Shown here: positions 43,272 through 53,036 of the stretch, in pieces
How positions within the stretch are numbered: the first letter of the stretch is position 1
How the letters are laid out: every line of letters begins with the position of its first letter
From: Epilithonimonas zeae
GTDB lineage: Bacteria > Bacteroidota > Bacteroidia > Flavobacteriales > Weeksellaceae
Direction: 5' to 3'
Assembly: GCF_023278365.1 (NCBI RefSeq)
Contig: NZ_CP075338.1
Coordinates: 310,001 to 374,000, forward strand
DNA length: 64,000 bases
The notes under the pieces: model-generated
The model's database searches: none
What the model saw: only the letters and a program-made list of their open reading frames with translations
Told to the model about the DNA's origin: nothing
Position numbers and translations under genes: made by a program

Positions 43272-43425
43272 GAGATTTCAGGATAAAATTAGATTTGAAT
43301 ATCCAATACACCATTTCCAGTTCAATGTTAACTAGATTTAAACAATAGTTTAATTTAATAACACCATTCGATATTTTGAATCTCTACATCTTGATTTTTC
43401 TCGTTAAATTGAAGACTTTTGCAAA

Positions 43426-44577
43426 ATGGATAAAAGGATATTTCCACTGGCATTAGGTGGATTGGGATTAGGCACAACAGAATTTGTAATTATGGGACTT
43501 TTGCCAGACGTTGCAGAATCACTTAAAATCTCCATTCCGCAAGCTGGACATTTGATTTCTTCTTATGCATTTGGAGTAGTTGTAGGTGCACCGATCCTGA
43601 TTGGTTATGCTGCAAAATATCCACCAAAGAAAATCCTTATTTTCTTGATGATTGCCTTTACTTTGTTCAATGCGCTTTCTGCTTTTTCGAATGATTATTA
43701 TTCGATGATGGCGATCAGATTTTTGGCTGGGCTTCCTCACGGGGCATTTTTCGGGGTTGGAACTGTGGTTGCAACAAGATTGGCAAAGCCTGGAAAACAG
43801 GCACAAAGTATCGCAATGATGTTCACTGGACTCACATTGGCGAATCTTGCAATGGTACCTTTCGTAACTTGGCTTGGACATCAGCTAAATTGGCGATATG
43901 CTTTTGGAGTGGTCGCTATCATTGGATTGATAACAATTGTCGGTCTCAAATTCCTGCTTCCATCAATGAACAGTTTACGAACCACAACATTGAAAAAAGA
44001 ACTGGAGTTCTTCAAAACTGCAAAAGCTTGGCATATTATCGCTATTACAGCCGTTGGATTTGGCGGATTATTCGCTTGGTTCAGTTATATCACACCGTTG
44101 ATGACTAATGTTTCTAAATTCGAAACTGATTTTATCGCTTATATTATGATTCTCGCAGGAGCTGGAATGGTGGTTGGTAATTTTCTTGGCGGAATTTTGG
44201 CTGATAAGATGCGTCCTGCTTTGGCTGGAGCAATACTTTTAAGTGCCATGATTCTTGCTTTGATTGGTGTGTTCTTTTTTTCGGAGAATCAAACTATTTC
44301 TTTGATTTTGACATTCATCTGTGGTGCTTTATCGATGGCTGTGGGAACTCCAGTAAATATTATGATGTTACGCTCTGCGAAAAATTCTGAAATGATGGCA
44401 GCTGCTTTTATGCAGGCCGCTTTCAATATCGGGAATTCTGTAGGCGCGCTTTTTGGCGGATTTCCTTTAGAATTTGGATTGTCATATAATTATCCGTCGT
44501 TGGTTGGTGCAGGTTTGGCCGCGCTAGGATTCTTGCTTTGTCTTGCTTTTATCAAGAAATATAAACCGGTTATTTAG
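43426..44577 (+). CDS. MFS transporter, DHA1-type (AraJ-like) exporter
   Basis: 383 residues with about 12 hydrophobic segments. The N-terminus LALGGLGLGTTEFVIMGLLP is the AraJ/YdeA-type TM1, followed by a conserved RFLAGLPHGAFFGVGTVVAT in TM4. It probably exports sugars, purine nucleosides or drugs; the substrate is unknown. It starts at ATG 43426. The stop overlaps the end of the convergent alkB gene by 8 bases, so there is no room for a terminator between them. Confidence 0.85.
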   Translation: MDKRIFPLALGGLGLGTTEFVIMGLLPDVAESLKISIPQAGHLISSYAFGVVVGAPILIGYAAKYPPKKILIFLMIAFTLFNALSAFSNDYYSMMAIRFLAGLPHGAFFGVGTVVATRLAKPGKQAQSIAMMFTGLTLANLAMVPFVTWLGHQLNWRYAFGVVAIIGLITIVGLKFLLPSMNSLRTTTLKKELEFFKTAKAWHIIAITAVGFGGLFAWFSYITPLMTNVSKFETDFIAYIMILAGAGMVVGNFLGGILADKMRPALAGAILLSAMILALIGVFFFSENQTISLILTFICGALSMAVGTPVNIMMLRSAKNSEMMAAAFMQAAFNIGNSVGALFGGFPLEFGLSYNYPSLVGAGLAALGFLLCLAFIKKYKPVI

Positions 44578-45184
44578 ACTTATCAATTGTCCGGAAAGTC
44601 AGACTAATTCTTGATTTGATAATTCTTGTAGTTGTTGGTAATCTGTGGAGCCAGAATTTCTGAGTTGTATCTTTCATCATCAAAAGACTGCCGTGTTCAA
44701 GAACAAGAGAAATCAATTCTTTCGTAGTTTTATGTTTGAAATTGAATTTCCTTTCAGCACCAAAACTCACAGAGCTTATTGCGCCATTATCTTTCAAATC
44801 CTTTTCGCCGTCGCTGTGATAAGCCATTCCTTCGGAACCGTCGTGATAGAGATTCAGTAAACAGGAATTAAAAGTTTCGCCACTTACGTTTTCAATTTTT
44901 TCTTTGATTTCAAGAAGGGTTTTGTTCCAAGGCAAAGCTGTTTTCGTCCTTCCTGAATAGGTATAACTGAATTCCTCATTGCCATACCACGCGACTTTTC
45001 TTTTGGTTTCAATAAGTTTTCCGAAGATGACCGCTTCATCACTTTTCCATTCAACTTCGGTCATTAATTTTTGAAAATAATTGTTCGCTTCTTCTTCAGA
45101 AAATATTTTTCCATAGTAAGAAGTTGTTCCATCATAGGGCAGAATGTTTTCTATGATGTCGAATTGGTCGTCAAAAAGGCTCAT
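44570..45184 (-). CDS. alkB: AlkB-like 2-oxoglutarate-dependent DNA/RNA demethylase
   Basis: 204 residues. The double-stranded beta-helix has the iron ligands H123 and D125 in AYHSDGEK and H180 in FWLHRLP, and the 2-oxoglutarate-binding arginines in SRISLTFR (R192, R198). The N-terminal nucleotide lid includes ARG-rich KRKVAWYGNEEFSYTYSG. It oxidatively removes alkyl lesions such as 1-methyladenine. Its ATG shares one base with the stop codon of the NTF2-like gene, so the two are translationally coupled. The 3' end overlaps the convergent MFS gene. Confidence 0.92.
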   Translation of the reverse strand: MSLFDDQFDIIENILPYDGTTSYYGKIFSEEEANNYFQKLMTEVEWKSDEAVIFGKLIETKRKVAWYGNEEFSYTYSGRTKTALPWNKTLLEIKEKIENVSGETFNSCLLNLYHDGSEGMAYHSDGEKDLKDNGAISSVSFGAERKFNFKHKTTKELISLVLEHGSLLMMKDTTQKFWLHRLPTTTRIIKSRISLTFRTIDKSK

Positions 45185-45639
45185 TATTTAGTTTCGTCAA
45201 AATTATCGTAATAAGTAAAATCTTTGGTAATTTTTCCATTCTCAATGGTGAAAATAGTACAAATAGGCAATTTAAATTTGGAATTATCCGGCGCAGTTCC
45301 TGTCGAAACAAATTCAACGATGACGTTATTATTACCAGATACATAAATTGTTTTGATTTCGTCCTTCAGGTCAGGAAACATTTGGTTTAACTCCGAATAT
45401 TTTCTGACGAATTCTTGCCGGCTTTGCTTTACAATTCTGGTTCCGAAACTTGGATCTTTGAATTCTGCGTTTTCTACATAAAGCTCGGAAAGCGCTTTCC
45501 ATTGATGTTGGTTGAACAATTGGAAATATTTCTTTACGAATTGTTCATTAGTCGAATTGTCCTTCGAATCACAATTGTTACAGGCAATTGTCATTACAGA
45601 AATAAATAATGCCGTTATCAGAATTTGAATGGTTTTCAT
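45184..45639 (-). CDS. NTF2/SnoaL-like lipoprotein
   Basis: 151 residues from the ATG at 45639, chosen because it yields a lipoprotein signal MKTIQILITALFISVMTIAC (C20); the open frame continues upstream into the antiporter gene and is not used. The mature part is a SnoaL-like cone fold (FVKKYFQLFNQHQWKALSELY through TIENGKITKDFTYYDNF). The ligand or reaction is unknown. It is positioned between the antiporter gene (10 bases) and alkB (1-base overlap), suggesting a three-gene transcript. Confidence 0.8.
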   Translation of the reverse strand: MKTIQILITALFISVMTIACNNCDSKDNSTNEQFVKKYFQLFNQHQWKALSELYVENAEFKDPSFGTRIVKQSRQEFVRKYSELNQMFPDLKDEIKTIYVSGNNNVIVEFVSTGTAPDNSKFKLPICTIFTIENGKITKDFTYYDNFDETK

Positions 45640-45649
45640 ATTATATTTT

Positions 45650-47233
45650 TTAGATGCTCTTAATTCGTTCCTCTTCCAAATCAATCTGATACAATTGCTG
45701 ACGGATGATTTCCTCATCAATTTTCGGATCTTGATTCAGTTCTGTCAGATATTCTCTTTGGTTTTCAAGAAGTTCGTAAAATATTTCTTTCGATTCATTG
45801 CTCATCCAGTTGTCGTCATTCGCATTGATTTTTTCTTCCCAATGTTTCATAATCCTATCAAATCCTGGATTTCCATTCAAACCGTTGTCATATTTAAATT
45901 TCAATTTGTCATAAATATGGTGTCGCAATCCGTGCTTGATTTTTCGTCTGGTTTCCAATTCGTCTTCCTCATTGTAAATTCCCCCAAACAAACCTGTTCT
46001 TTGAATTAGCACAGGCAAGGTAAGCCCCTGAATCACCAAGGTCAATAAAATGACGATAAATGTGATGAATAAAATCAAATTTCTGTGTGGAAATGCTTCG
46101 CCATTTAAACTCACCGGAATAGCCAAAGCAGCAGCAAGTGAAACCACACCACGCATTCCTGTCCAACCGAGAAGTAATGGCATTAGATAACGTCTGCGTC
46201 TGGATGAAGCATTAGGAATGACACTGGGACGGAAAATAATCGTCGCCACCAAAGCCGCATAAGCACTGATAATTCTGGCCAAAATCAAAACAGCTGTCAC
46301 CAAAATGCTATAACCAACTGCCGTTCTTACCTGAACACCCTCCGAACGGATGCCGTCTACAATCTCCGGAAGTTCCAATCCTATCAACAAAAACACGATG
46401 CCGTTGAGAATGAAAACAAAACTTTCCCAAACGCTGTAACCTTTGATTCGGCTGGCACTGTTAAGAAAAATCAAACGTTTGGAGGACATATACAATCCGC
46501 CGGCAACTACCGCCAAAACGCCGGAACTATGTAATAATTCTGCAGCGAGATACATAAAATAAGGCTCAATCAATGTCAATGCGACATCAGAAGCAGGTTC
46601 TGTATCCAGTAACTTGTGAATCTGAACGAATAACCAACCCAAAAGCAATCCGATTCCAGCACCGCCGATGACCATCCATACAAAGCTGGTAGCTGCTTCC
46701 TGCCAGATAAATTGTCCAGTGCCTACAGCAATCAGCGCAAATCGGAAAATAATTAATGATGAAGCATCGTTCAGGAGACTTTCGCCTTCAAGAATTGCTG
46801 ATGTTGATTTTGGAATTTTGACGAATTTGGTAATAGCACCCGTACTTACAGCATCAGGAGGTGAGACAATTCCGCCCAAAAGAAATCCCAATCCGATGGT
46901 GAAGCCGGGAATAAAATGATTGGCGAAAATGGCCACTGACAATGCCGTGAAGAAAACCACCAGAAATGCGAAGCTGCCGATGATTCGCCACCATTTTTTC
47001 ATTTCTTTAAAAGAAATGCTCCAAGCTGCTTCGAACAATAAAGGTGGTAAGAAAATGAAAAAGATGAGGTCCGGGTCTACTCTCACCATTGGCAAACCAG
47101 GAACAAAACTGATGAGTAAGCCGGCTACCACCAGCAAAATAGGATAGGCGATTCTCAGCTTATTGGCCAAAATGGTAAGCAACACAATGGCCGCAACCAT
47201 AGCAAGCAAAAAAGGTAAAAGTGTATGCATCAA
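45650..47233 (-). CDS. Na+/H+ antiporter, CPA1 (NhaP/YjcE-like) family
   Basis: 527 residues, about 12 membrane segments plus a C-terminal cytoplasmic tail of about 110 residues (from about 415) rich in charged residues. Core motifs are FFIFLPPLLFEAAW in TM3, GGIVSPPDAVSTGAI and the ion-binding GESLLNDASSLIIF with the Asn-Asp pair. It exchanges cytoplasmic sodium (or potassium) for protons. It heads a probable operon with the SnoaL-like lipoprotein and alkB. Confidence 0.92.
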   Translation of the reverse strand: MMHTLLPFLLAMVAAIVLLTILANKLRIAYPILLVVAGLLISFVPGLPMVRVDPDLIFFIFLPPLLFEAAWSISFKEMKKWWRIIGSFAFLVVFFTALSVAIFANHFIPGFTIGLGFLLGGIVSPPDAVSTGAITKFVKIPKSTSAILEGESLLNDASSLIIFRFALIAVGTGQFIWQEAATSFVWMVIGGAGIGLLLGWLFVQIHKLLDTEPASDVALTLIEPYFMYLAAELLHSSGVLAVVAGGLYMSSKRLIFLNSASRIKGYSVWESFVFILNGIVFLLIGLELPEIVDGIRSEGVQVRTAVGYSILVTAVLILARIISAYAALVATIIFRPSVIPNASSRRRRYLMPLLLGWTGMRGVVSLAAALAIPVSLNGEAFPHRNLILFITFIVILLTLVIQGLTLPVLIQRTGLFGGIYNEEDELETRRKIKHGLRHHIYDKLKFKYDNGLNGNPGFDRIMKHWEEKINANDDNWMSNESKEIFYELLENQREYLTELNQDPKIDEEIIRQQLYQIDLEEERIKSI

Positions 47234-47338
47234 TTATTGTTGTGTTTTTAAATTCAAAATAATTCTTAAAAATATGAAAATGCCCGAATTTTTCCTATAA
47301 GTTATTTCTGATTTTAGAAACCTTTGTTTGATTATTCT

Positions 47339-47346
47339 TATTTTTG
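47339..47346 (+). promoter_or_regulatory. Candidate -7 element of hisS
   Basis: TATTTTTG fits TAnnTTTG, 41 bases before the hisS ATG. The -33 region is not clear. Confidence 0.35.
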
Positions 47347-47387
47347 CAGTCGATTTATCATTTATCAATCATCATTTATTTTATATA

Positions 47388-48737
47388 ATGAAGCCGAGCT
47401 TAGCAAAAGGAACAAGAGATTTTACCGCGAAAGAAGTTTCCAGAAGAAAATATATCATCAATACATTACAGAATAATTTTGAATTATTTGGATTCCAGCC
47501 GTTGGAAACACCAAGTTTCGAAAATCTTTCAACTTTGACAGGAAAATATGGGGAGGAAGGTGATCGATTGATTTTTAAAATCTTAAATTCCGGTGATTAC
47601 GCTTCAAAAACCAATGAAGAAGACTGGATCAATAAAAATTCTCAGAAACTGATTTCCCAGATTTCCGAAAAAGCACTTCGTTACGACTTAACGGTTCCAT
47701 TCGCTCGTTTTGTAGCAATGAATCACGGACAATTGGCTTTTCCTTTTAAACGTTATCAGATTCAGCCGGTTTGGAGAGCTGACAGACCTCAGAAAGGGCG
47801 ATTTAGAGAGTTTTACCAATGTGATGCGGATGTTGTAGGAAGTATCAGTCTTTGGCAGGAAGTTGAATTGTTGCAATTGTATTTTAAATCATTCAAAGAT
47901 TTGAAGTTATCGGTTTCGATTCATATCAATAACAGAAAAATCCTTTCTGGATTAGCCGAATATGCCGGAATTGCCAATCAATTGATTGATTTTACAGTTG
48001 CGTTGGACAAGCTTGATAAAATTGGAAAAGAAGGCGTTGTAAAAGAAATGCAGGAAAAAGGAATTTCTGAAGAAGCAATTTCTAAACTGGATTTTCTTTT
48101 CAATCAAACGACAGATGCGTTGGAAAATCTTCTTAATCTTAAAGAAAAATTTGCTGGAAACGAAATCGGACTGAAAGGCGTTGAAGAATTAGAATTTGTT
48201 ATTACCAATGCTTTGAATCTCGGCATCGATTCTCAAAATTTAGTTTTTGATATTACTTTAGCTCGAGGTTTGGATTATTATACCGGTGCTATTTTCGAAG
48301 TTAAAGCTGATGAAGTTGCAATGGGTTCTATCGGCGGCGGTGGACGTTATGATAATCTGACGGAAGTTTTTGGCGTTAAGGATATTCCTGGAATTGGAAT
48401 TTCTTTTGGCTTGGACAGAATTTATCTGGTAATGGAAGAACTTGGAATTTTCCCTGAAGATTCTGTAAATAATGTAAAGTACCTTTTTGCCAATTACGGA
48501 GAAGCTGAATCTATTGAAGCTTTAAAACTGATTGCTGAACTGAGAGAAAGAAATATTTCTGCAGAGCTTTATCCGGAAGCCTCAAAATTGAAAAAGCAGT
48601 TCACTTATGCTGAGAAAAAAGGAATAGAAAATCTGGTTTTTCTTGGTGAACAGGAAATTAAAGATGGAAATGTGACAGTTAAAAATCTTAATTCCGGCGA
48701 ACAGCAAACATTAAAAATAGGTAAGTTTCTGAATTAA
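47388..48737 (+). CDS. hisS: Histidyl-tRNA synthetase
   Basis: 449 residues from ATG 47388 ([20 protein letters not shown]); 20 extra codons upstream in the same frame are not credible. Class II motifs: motif 1 region [13 protein letters not shown], motif 2 in [31 protein letters not shown], the histidine-specific [14 protein letters not shown], and motif 3 [15 protein letters not shown]. The C-terminal anticodon-binding domain ([14 protein letters not shown] to end) is complete. It charges tRNA-His in the cytoplasm. Its stop region overlaps by 4 bases with the end of the convergent regulator gene. Confidence 0.96.
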   Translation: MKPSLAKGTRDFTAKEVSRRKYIINTLQNNFELFGFQPLETPSFENLSTLTGKYGEEGDRLIFKILNSGDYASKTNEEDWINKNSQKLISQISEKALRYDLTVPFARFVAMNHGQLAFPFKRYQIQPVWRADRPQKGRFREFYQCDADVVGSISLWQEVELLQLYFKSFKDLKLSVSIHINNRKILSGLAEYAGIANQLIDFTVALDKLDKIGKEGVVKEMQEKGISEEAISKLDFLFNQTTDALENLLNLKEKFAGNEIGLKGVEELEFVITNALNLGIDSQNLVFDITLARGLDYYTGAIFEVKADEVAMGSIGGGGRYDNLTEVFGVKDIPGIGISFGLDRIYLVMEELGIFPEDSVNNVKYLFANYGEAESIEALKLIAELRERNISAELYPEASKLKKQFTYAEKKGIENLVFLGEQEIKDGNVTVKNLNSGEQQTLKIGKFLN

Positions 48738-50494
48738 TTTTCAGAAACTAAACCCTGAATATTATCAACAGAAGAATTAATATTAACTCCCGCTATTTCT
48801 TTTTTTCTGTTTCGTATAAAATCTGTGGGTCTAATACCGTTGATCTCAAAGAAAAGGTCTGAGAAGTTTTGTCTTGAAGCAATTCCACATTCTTTTGCCA
48901 AAGTATCAATGGTATAATTGAGGTAGATATTCTTTTCAAAAAGTAATTGAGTGATATGTCTGATTCTCAAATCGCCTAGGTACTTGTTGAAATTCATTCC
49001 TTTGTTATCATTAATAACATGAGAAAGATAATTGGAATTGGTGTCCAACTGAGTAGCTAACTTCTGTATAGTCAGCCCTTTCTGAGTGAATTGTTTCTTC
49101 TCTTCAAATACTTTCAGCTTGTGTAATAGTTCTTCTTTTATCGTCTCTGCGATGTGAGATCGCTTATCGTCATTATTTTCTGTATTATTAACAACAGGTA
49201 TAGAACTTTCAGGACGTGTATAATTATGTGTTTGCAATTTTTCTTGCAAAACAAAATATTTTTGAAGGATATCTTTTTCTTTTTTAAACTTTTTGAACAG
49301 AGTAATGATGAGAAAAGTGGCCAATCCAGCTAACAAAATGATAAACACTCCACCCCAAATATTAACTTTTTCTAATTTACCCTTTTCTTCAAGAAGCGCA
49401 TTGGTATCGTATTCTCGATGAACTTTAGGAGACAGATAAGCAAAATCTCTTGAGATAATACTATCAGCTTTTAATAATTGAGTAGTATAATACAATTGTT
49501 GTTTTGCATCATTCTTTCCTTTATAATAATTGATGAGAAGTTCATAGTTTTCTCTTAATTCGGGCAACAAAAATTCTTGTTTAGTAAAAATAGAATCAAT
49601 TTTCTTAAAATTAGAAATTGCCAGATCTTCTTTTTTAAGAGCCAAATAACTTTTTCCAATATAGAAGTAATCAACAGATTTCCAAGCAAAATCTTCTTTC
49701 ATCAAATCCAAAGACTGAGTAAGATAATCGATTGAAGATTCGTATTTACTATTGGAAAATTCAGATAGTCCCTTGCTTTTTAAGAAATAGCCTCTCTCTT
49801 GGGAAAAATCTGGTTCGTTGAAAGTTTTTAGTAATCCAATATTGATTAAAGAATCTACTTTTACAAAATCTTTCTTATTTCTATAACAGATAATCATTTG
49901 ATGTAGACTGTTCAGATAACCTTTTTGATTATTAAAGATTTGAAATTTATGAGCTTTTGTGTTATTAACCTCACTTTCAAAAAAATTGACGCATTCTCGG
50001 AATAGATCTAAAGCTTCATCATTATAACCTAAATAGTTTTTAACAACTCCTAAATGGTAAGAAACCTTGTTCTTAAGATATAAATCTCCCGTATTTTTAG
50101 AATATTTATAAGCCATTAGATATTCATCCAAAGCAGGCTTATATTTTTTCATTTTTGCATAATAAATACTGCCTTTCAGTACATAAGCTGTAGAAATCCT
50201 GTCCTCACTTGTTGATTTGTAGGCGGCATCCAAGCAGCTATCTGCATATTTTATTTTTTTATCAACAGATTTGGAGTAGAAAACCGCATCTCTGTATGCC
50301 TGGAAAAGTTCAGGATATTTTTTTTCCTTTTTTGCTTTCTGAATATAAGGATTGATGTAAGAAAAAGCTCGTATGTCATTTTCTGAATAACTTTCATATC
50401 CTTTTCGAAAATCTTCATAGCTTTTTGGATTAATGTCTTTGGAAAAAACAAAACCGAAAAACAGGACGAATATGATAAAGAAAAAATTTTTCAT
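48734..50494 (-). CDS. TPR-containing membrane regulator with AraC-type HTH
   Basis: 586 residues from the ATG at 50494, chosen for its signal peptide [19 protein letters not shown]; earlier in-frame ATGs (50530, 50518, 50515) are possible. Residues about 35-340 form tetratricopeptide-like helices in the periplasm (e.g. [20 protein letters not shown]). One transmembrane helix lies at about 355-378 ([21 protein letters not shown]). After a coiled linker, a C-terminal AraC-type DNA-binding domain (about 480-575) contains [20 protein letters not shown] and [16 protein letters not shown]. This layout lets an extracytoplasmic signal reach DNA directly. Target genes are unknown; the divergent small lipoprotein gene at 50790 is a candidate. 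Confidence 0.85.
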   Translation of the reverse strand: MKNFFFIIFVLFFGFVFSKDINPKSYEDFRKGYESYSENDIRAFSYINPYIQKAKKEKKYPELFQAYRDAVFYSKSVDKKIKYADSCLDAAYKSTSEDRISTAYVLKGSIYYAKMKKYKPALDEYLMAYKYSKNTGDLYLKNKVSYHLGVVKNYLGYNDEALDLFRECVNFFESEVNNTKAHKFQIFNNQKGYLNSLHQMIICYRNKKDFVKVDSLINIGLLKTFNEPDFSQERGYFLKSKGLSEFSNSKYESSIDYLTQSLDLMKEDFAWKSVDYFYIGKSYLALKKEDLAISNFKKIDSIFTKQEFLLPELRENYELLINYYKGKNDAKQQLYYTTQLLKADSIISRDFAYLSPKVHREYDTNALLEEKGKLEKVNIWGGVFIILLAGLATFLIITLFKKFKKEKDILQKYFVLQEKLQTHNYTRPESSIPVVNNTENNDDKRSHIAETIKEELLHKLKVFEEKKQFTQKGLTIQKLATQLDTNSNYLSHVINDNKGMNFNKYLGDLRIRHITQLLFEKNIYLNYTIDTLAKECGIASRQNFSDLFFEINGIRPTDFIRNRKKEIAGVNINSSVDNIQGLVSEN

Positions 50495-50789
50495 TTCAAA
50501 TTTTAAAAACTTCATCATTTGTGTCCACAAAAATACGGAATTATCAAATATTATTGAAAATTATTTATTAAGAAAAGGTTATGGATTAGAATAATGTAAT
50601 TTGCGGTTTATATAATTGAAAATCAATTGTTTATATTGGTCGCTATTTGTGAATTAGGACGTCATGATTTCCCAATCGTGACCATGATTTCTTTCACGTA
50701 TCAAAATTAGGATATAATTTCGTCACAGAAAATGAGAAGAAAACCTTTGTTTTGCATCTCAATAAAATTTATAAAAATTATTACTCAAT

Positions 50790-51011
50790 ATGAAAAAATT
50801 CATTTCAATCTTAGCAATTGCTTTTGTGTCTTTGAACTTTGTATCTTGTAGACAAGATGATTCAACTTCTGATATGGAAGTTACTTCTCCTCAGGACAAT
50901 GTCAGCTTTAAAAAAGGCGGTGATAGTACAGAGACGGACACAATAACAGTAACTGCAAATAAAAGACCTGTAGATCCAGATCCACCTGTGAAAGATGGAA
51001 CTAGCTGGTAA
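50790..51011 (+). CDS. Small lipoprotein, uncharacterised
   Basis: 73 residues: lipoprotein signal ending NFVSC (C20), then about 50 acidic, Ser/Thr/Pro-rich residues (DTITVTANKRPVDPDPPVKD). There is no domain; the mature peptide looks disordered. Similar small lipoproteins are common in flavobacteria. It is followed by a 10-bp hairpin (51053-51084). The upstream 259-base gap to the TPR-AraC gene shows no other gene. Confidence 0.65.
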   Translation: MKKFISILAIAFVSLNFVSCRQDDSTSDMEVTSPQDNVSFKKGGDSTETDTITVTANKRPVDPDPPVKDGTSW

Positions 51012-51052
51012 TCTATAGTAGATTTTACAACATTCATTCAAGCACTATAAAC

Positions 51053-51084
51053 TGCCTCAATTTATTCAATTAGATTGAGGCAGA
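51053..51084 (+). terminator. Hairpin after the small lipoprotein gene, possible terminator
   Basis: Perfect 10-bp stem CTGCCTCAAT / ATTGAGGCAG with a 12-base loop. The following bases ATTTGAAAAT are only weakly T-rich, so termination may be partial. Confidence 0.55.
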
Positions 51085-51160
51085 TTTGAAAATAGGCATT
51101 TGAAATGAATATCGGTACGTCATAAAACTGAAATTTGATTTCTTATTTACTTTTAAAGCG

Positions 51161-51976
51161 ATGAAAAACATCCCAACAATTATTTTAGTTTTATTAATGG
51201 GTAATGTCAATGCCCAAATTGGAATCAATACTTCTAATCCGTTAGCAACTTTGGAAGTACATAAGTCAATGTCATCCAAGGTTCCGGAAGGGATTATTCC
51301 ACCCAGAATTACGGCAGATTCTCTTCAAATGAAAGATCATCTTTATGGTCCGGCACAAAATGGAGCGATGATTTATATTACAAAACCTGTTTCAAAAACA
51401 TCAAGTAGAACACAACAAGTTACAAGTTCTGGCTATTATGTTTATGATGCAGGATATTCTAATCAAGATAAATCTAGAGGGACTTGGAAGAAAATGTTCA
51501 GCGACCCAAATGCTTTTGCAGCAAACAGTATTTCTCCAGTTTCTTTTGCTTCAATAGACTTAAGTTCATCTAAATTAAACTTTCAGGCTATTAAATTTGA
51601 TTCAGCAATTGAGAATGAAATCGGTTCAGAATATATCGCAGATAATCAATATATAGTTCCGGAAACTGGATTGTATGTTATTAATTATTATATCACATTT
51701 GATAATATTAATGACAAAGCGGTTACTCAGAGGCCAAGTGTTGCGATTGCAAAATCAAATTCAAGTACTTCTAATCGTACTGTATTAAGCTCAAAAATGT
51801 TTGATGGTGTTTTGTCTGAAACTTCAAATAGGATGTCTCTTTCTTCACAGGCGGGAATCAATCACATTTATAACCTTAAACAAGGAGAGAAACTAAATTT
51901 TGGATTGATGACAGAGAATGAATCTCTTTCTTTCGGACAGGTTTCTACAGAAATATCAATTTATAAAATAAGATAA
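51161..51976 (+). CDS. Secreted C1q-like hypothetical protein
   Basis: 271 residues. Signal peptide (about 1-18), then the IGINTSNPLATLEVHKS opening seen in many flavobacterial surface or tail-fibre-like proteins, a GTWKKMFSDP segment, and a C-terminal jelly-roll about 130 residues long resembling C1q/TNF domains (QYIVPETGLYVINYYITF, INHIYNLKQGEKLNFGLM). No catalytic motif is seen. Function unknown; an adhesive or structural surface role is possible. It stands alone between a hairpin and the CvfB-like gene. Confidence 0.7.
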   Translation: MKNIPTIILVLLMGNVNAQIGINTSNPLATLEVHKSMSSKVPEGIIPPRITADSLQMKDHLYGPAQNGAMIYITKPVSKTSSRTQQVTSSGYYVYDAGYSNQDKSRGTWKKMFSDPNAFAANSISPVSFASIDLSSSKLNFQAIKFDSAIENEIGSEYIADNQYIVPETGLYVINYYITFDNINDKAVTQRPSVAIAKSNSSTSNRTVLSSKMFDGVLSETSNRMSLSSQAGINHIYNLKQGEKLNFGLMTENESLSFGQVSTEISIYKIR

Positions 51977-52099
51977 AAAACAATGTCTAAATTCAATAAT
52001 CTAATCTTCGTAAAATTGGTCAACTTCAGTTTGGTAGTTTTAAGAATTTGTTTTGGCGACGGAATCTTCCGTAACAGACCAGAATAAAAAAAGTTTAGT

Positions 52100-52107
52100 T
52101 ACTTTTG
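52100..52107 (+). promoter_or_regulatory. Candidate -7 element of the CvfB-like gene
   Basis: TACTTTTG fits TAnnTTTG, 17 bases before the chosen ATG at 52125. It supports that start over the upstream TTG at 52053. Confidence 0.35.
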
Positions 52108-52124
52108 CAGCAAATTCAATTTTT

Positions 52125-52949
52125 ATGAAGCCTGGACAAACTCAAACTCTTACAATTTCTGAACAAATTTCATCCGGATTTATCCTTCGAGATGAAAACG
52201 GTGAAAAAGCTTTCATCCAAAAAGTTTTTGCAGATGATTCTTGGGAAATTGGAGGAGAAGTAGAAGTTTTTGTTTATCAGGAAGAAGGTAGCCTAAAAGC
52301 TACCACTGAAAAAGCGAATGCCGAAATAGGGGAGTTTGCAGTTATGACAAGCGTGCAAAGTTTGCCAAGTGGTGCTTTTATGGATTGGGGAATTATCAAA
52401 GATCTTTTTATTCCATATAAGCAGCAAAAATCTAAAATCATCGAAGGAAAGCGTTATCTGGTATATGTCTATATCGATGAAGCTACTGGACTGATTACGG
52501 GAACAACCAAATTCAAACGTAATCCCCAATACGAAAATTTACCTTTTAAAAATGGCGATAAAGTAGATCTGATTGTCATGAACGAGTCTGAATTAGGTTG
52601 GAATGTCGTTATCAACAAGCAATATATAGGATTAATCTACGCTTCTGATGTTTTCAAAAAACTGTATCCACTGTCAGAAGAATCTGGTTATATCAAAACT
52701 ATTCGTGAAGATGGCAAAATAGATATCACGTTGCAGCCTCAAGGTTTTGAGAATGTAGACGAGTTCAAACAAAAAATCATCGATAAACTAAATGATAACT
52801 ACGGATTACTTTATTTATCTGACAAATCTTCTCCTGAAGAAATCAAAGACGAGTTGCAAATGAGTAAGAAAAACTTCAAAAAAGCAATTGGAAGTCTTTA
52901 TAAAGATAAAGTTATCGAAATTTTGGAAGATAAAATCCGATTGCTTTAA
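52125..52949 (+). CDS. S1-like RNA-binding protein (CvfB/YitL family)
   Basis: 274 residues from ATG 52125 (MKPGQTQTLTISEQ); an open frame reaches back to a TTG at 52053 but the family starts here. Three OB/S1-like domains are followed by a winged helix. Recognisable strands are SGFILRDENGEKAFIQKVF, SLPSGAFMDWGIIKDLFIPYKQQK and GLIYASDVFKKLYPLSEESG. The C-terminal winged helix has MSKKNFKKAIGSLYKDKVIEI. CvfB-type proteins bind RNA and affect expression of virulence or stress genes in Firmicutes; the role in Bacteroidota is unclear. Confidence 0.85.
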   Translation: MKPGQTQTLTISEQISSGFILRDENGEKAFIQKVFADDSWEIGGEVEVFVYQEEGSLKATTEKANAEIGEFAVMTSVQSLPSGAFMDWGIIKDLFIPYKQQKSKIIEGKRYLVYVYIDEATGLITGTTKFKRNPQYENLPFKNGDKVDLIVMNESELGWNVVINKQYIGLIYASDVFKKLYPLSEESGYIKTIREDGKIDITLQPQGFENVDEFKQKIIDKLNDNYGLLYLSDKSSPEEIKDELQMSKKNFKKAIGSLYKDKVIEILEDKIRLL

Positions 52950-53036
52950 ATCTGTAAATTATCAGCTTTTTCGAAAATCAATCCTAATAATTTTTCATTG
53001 GAATCGTTTTTGTTAATAAAGACAAAATAAAAACTG

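Noticed and set aside
45640-45720. Extended N-terminus of the SnoaL-like protein
   Set aside because: It overlaps the antiporter gene and would bury the lipoprotein signal; the ATG at 45639 is preferred.
49733-49746. Operator-like ATAATCGATTG sequence
   Set aside because: It lies inside the TPR-AraC coding region and lacks the second half of the palindrome; treated as chance.
50531-50789. Possible tRNA or small RNA in the TPR-AraC/lipoprotein gap
   Set aside because: Short inverted words (CGTGA/TCACG) are present, but no cloverleaf or terminator-backed RNA could be drawn.
52053-52124. Upstream TTG start for the CvfB-like gene
   Set aside because: A TACTTTTG promoter element lies inside this stretch, and the family begins at about ATG 52125.
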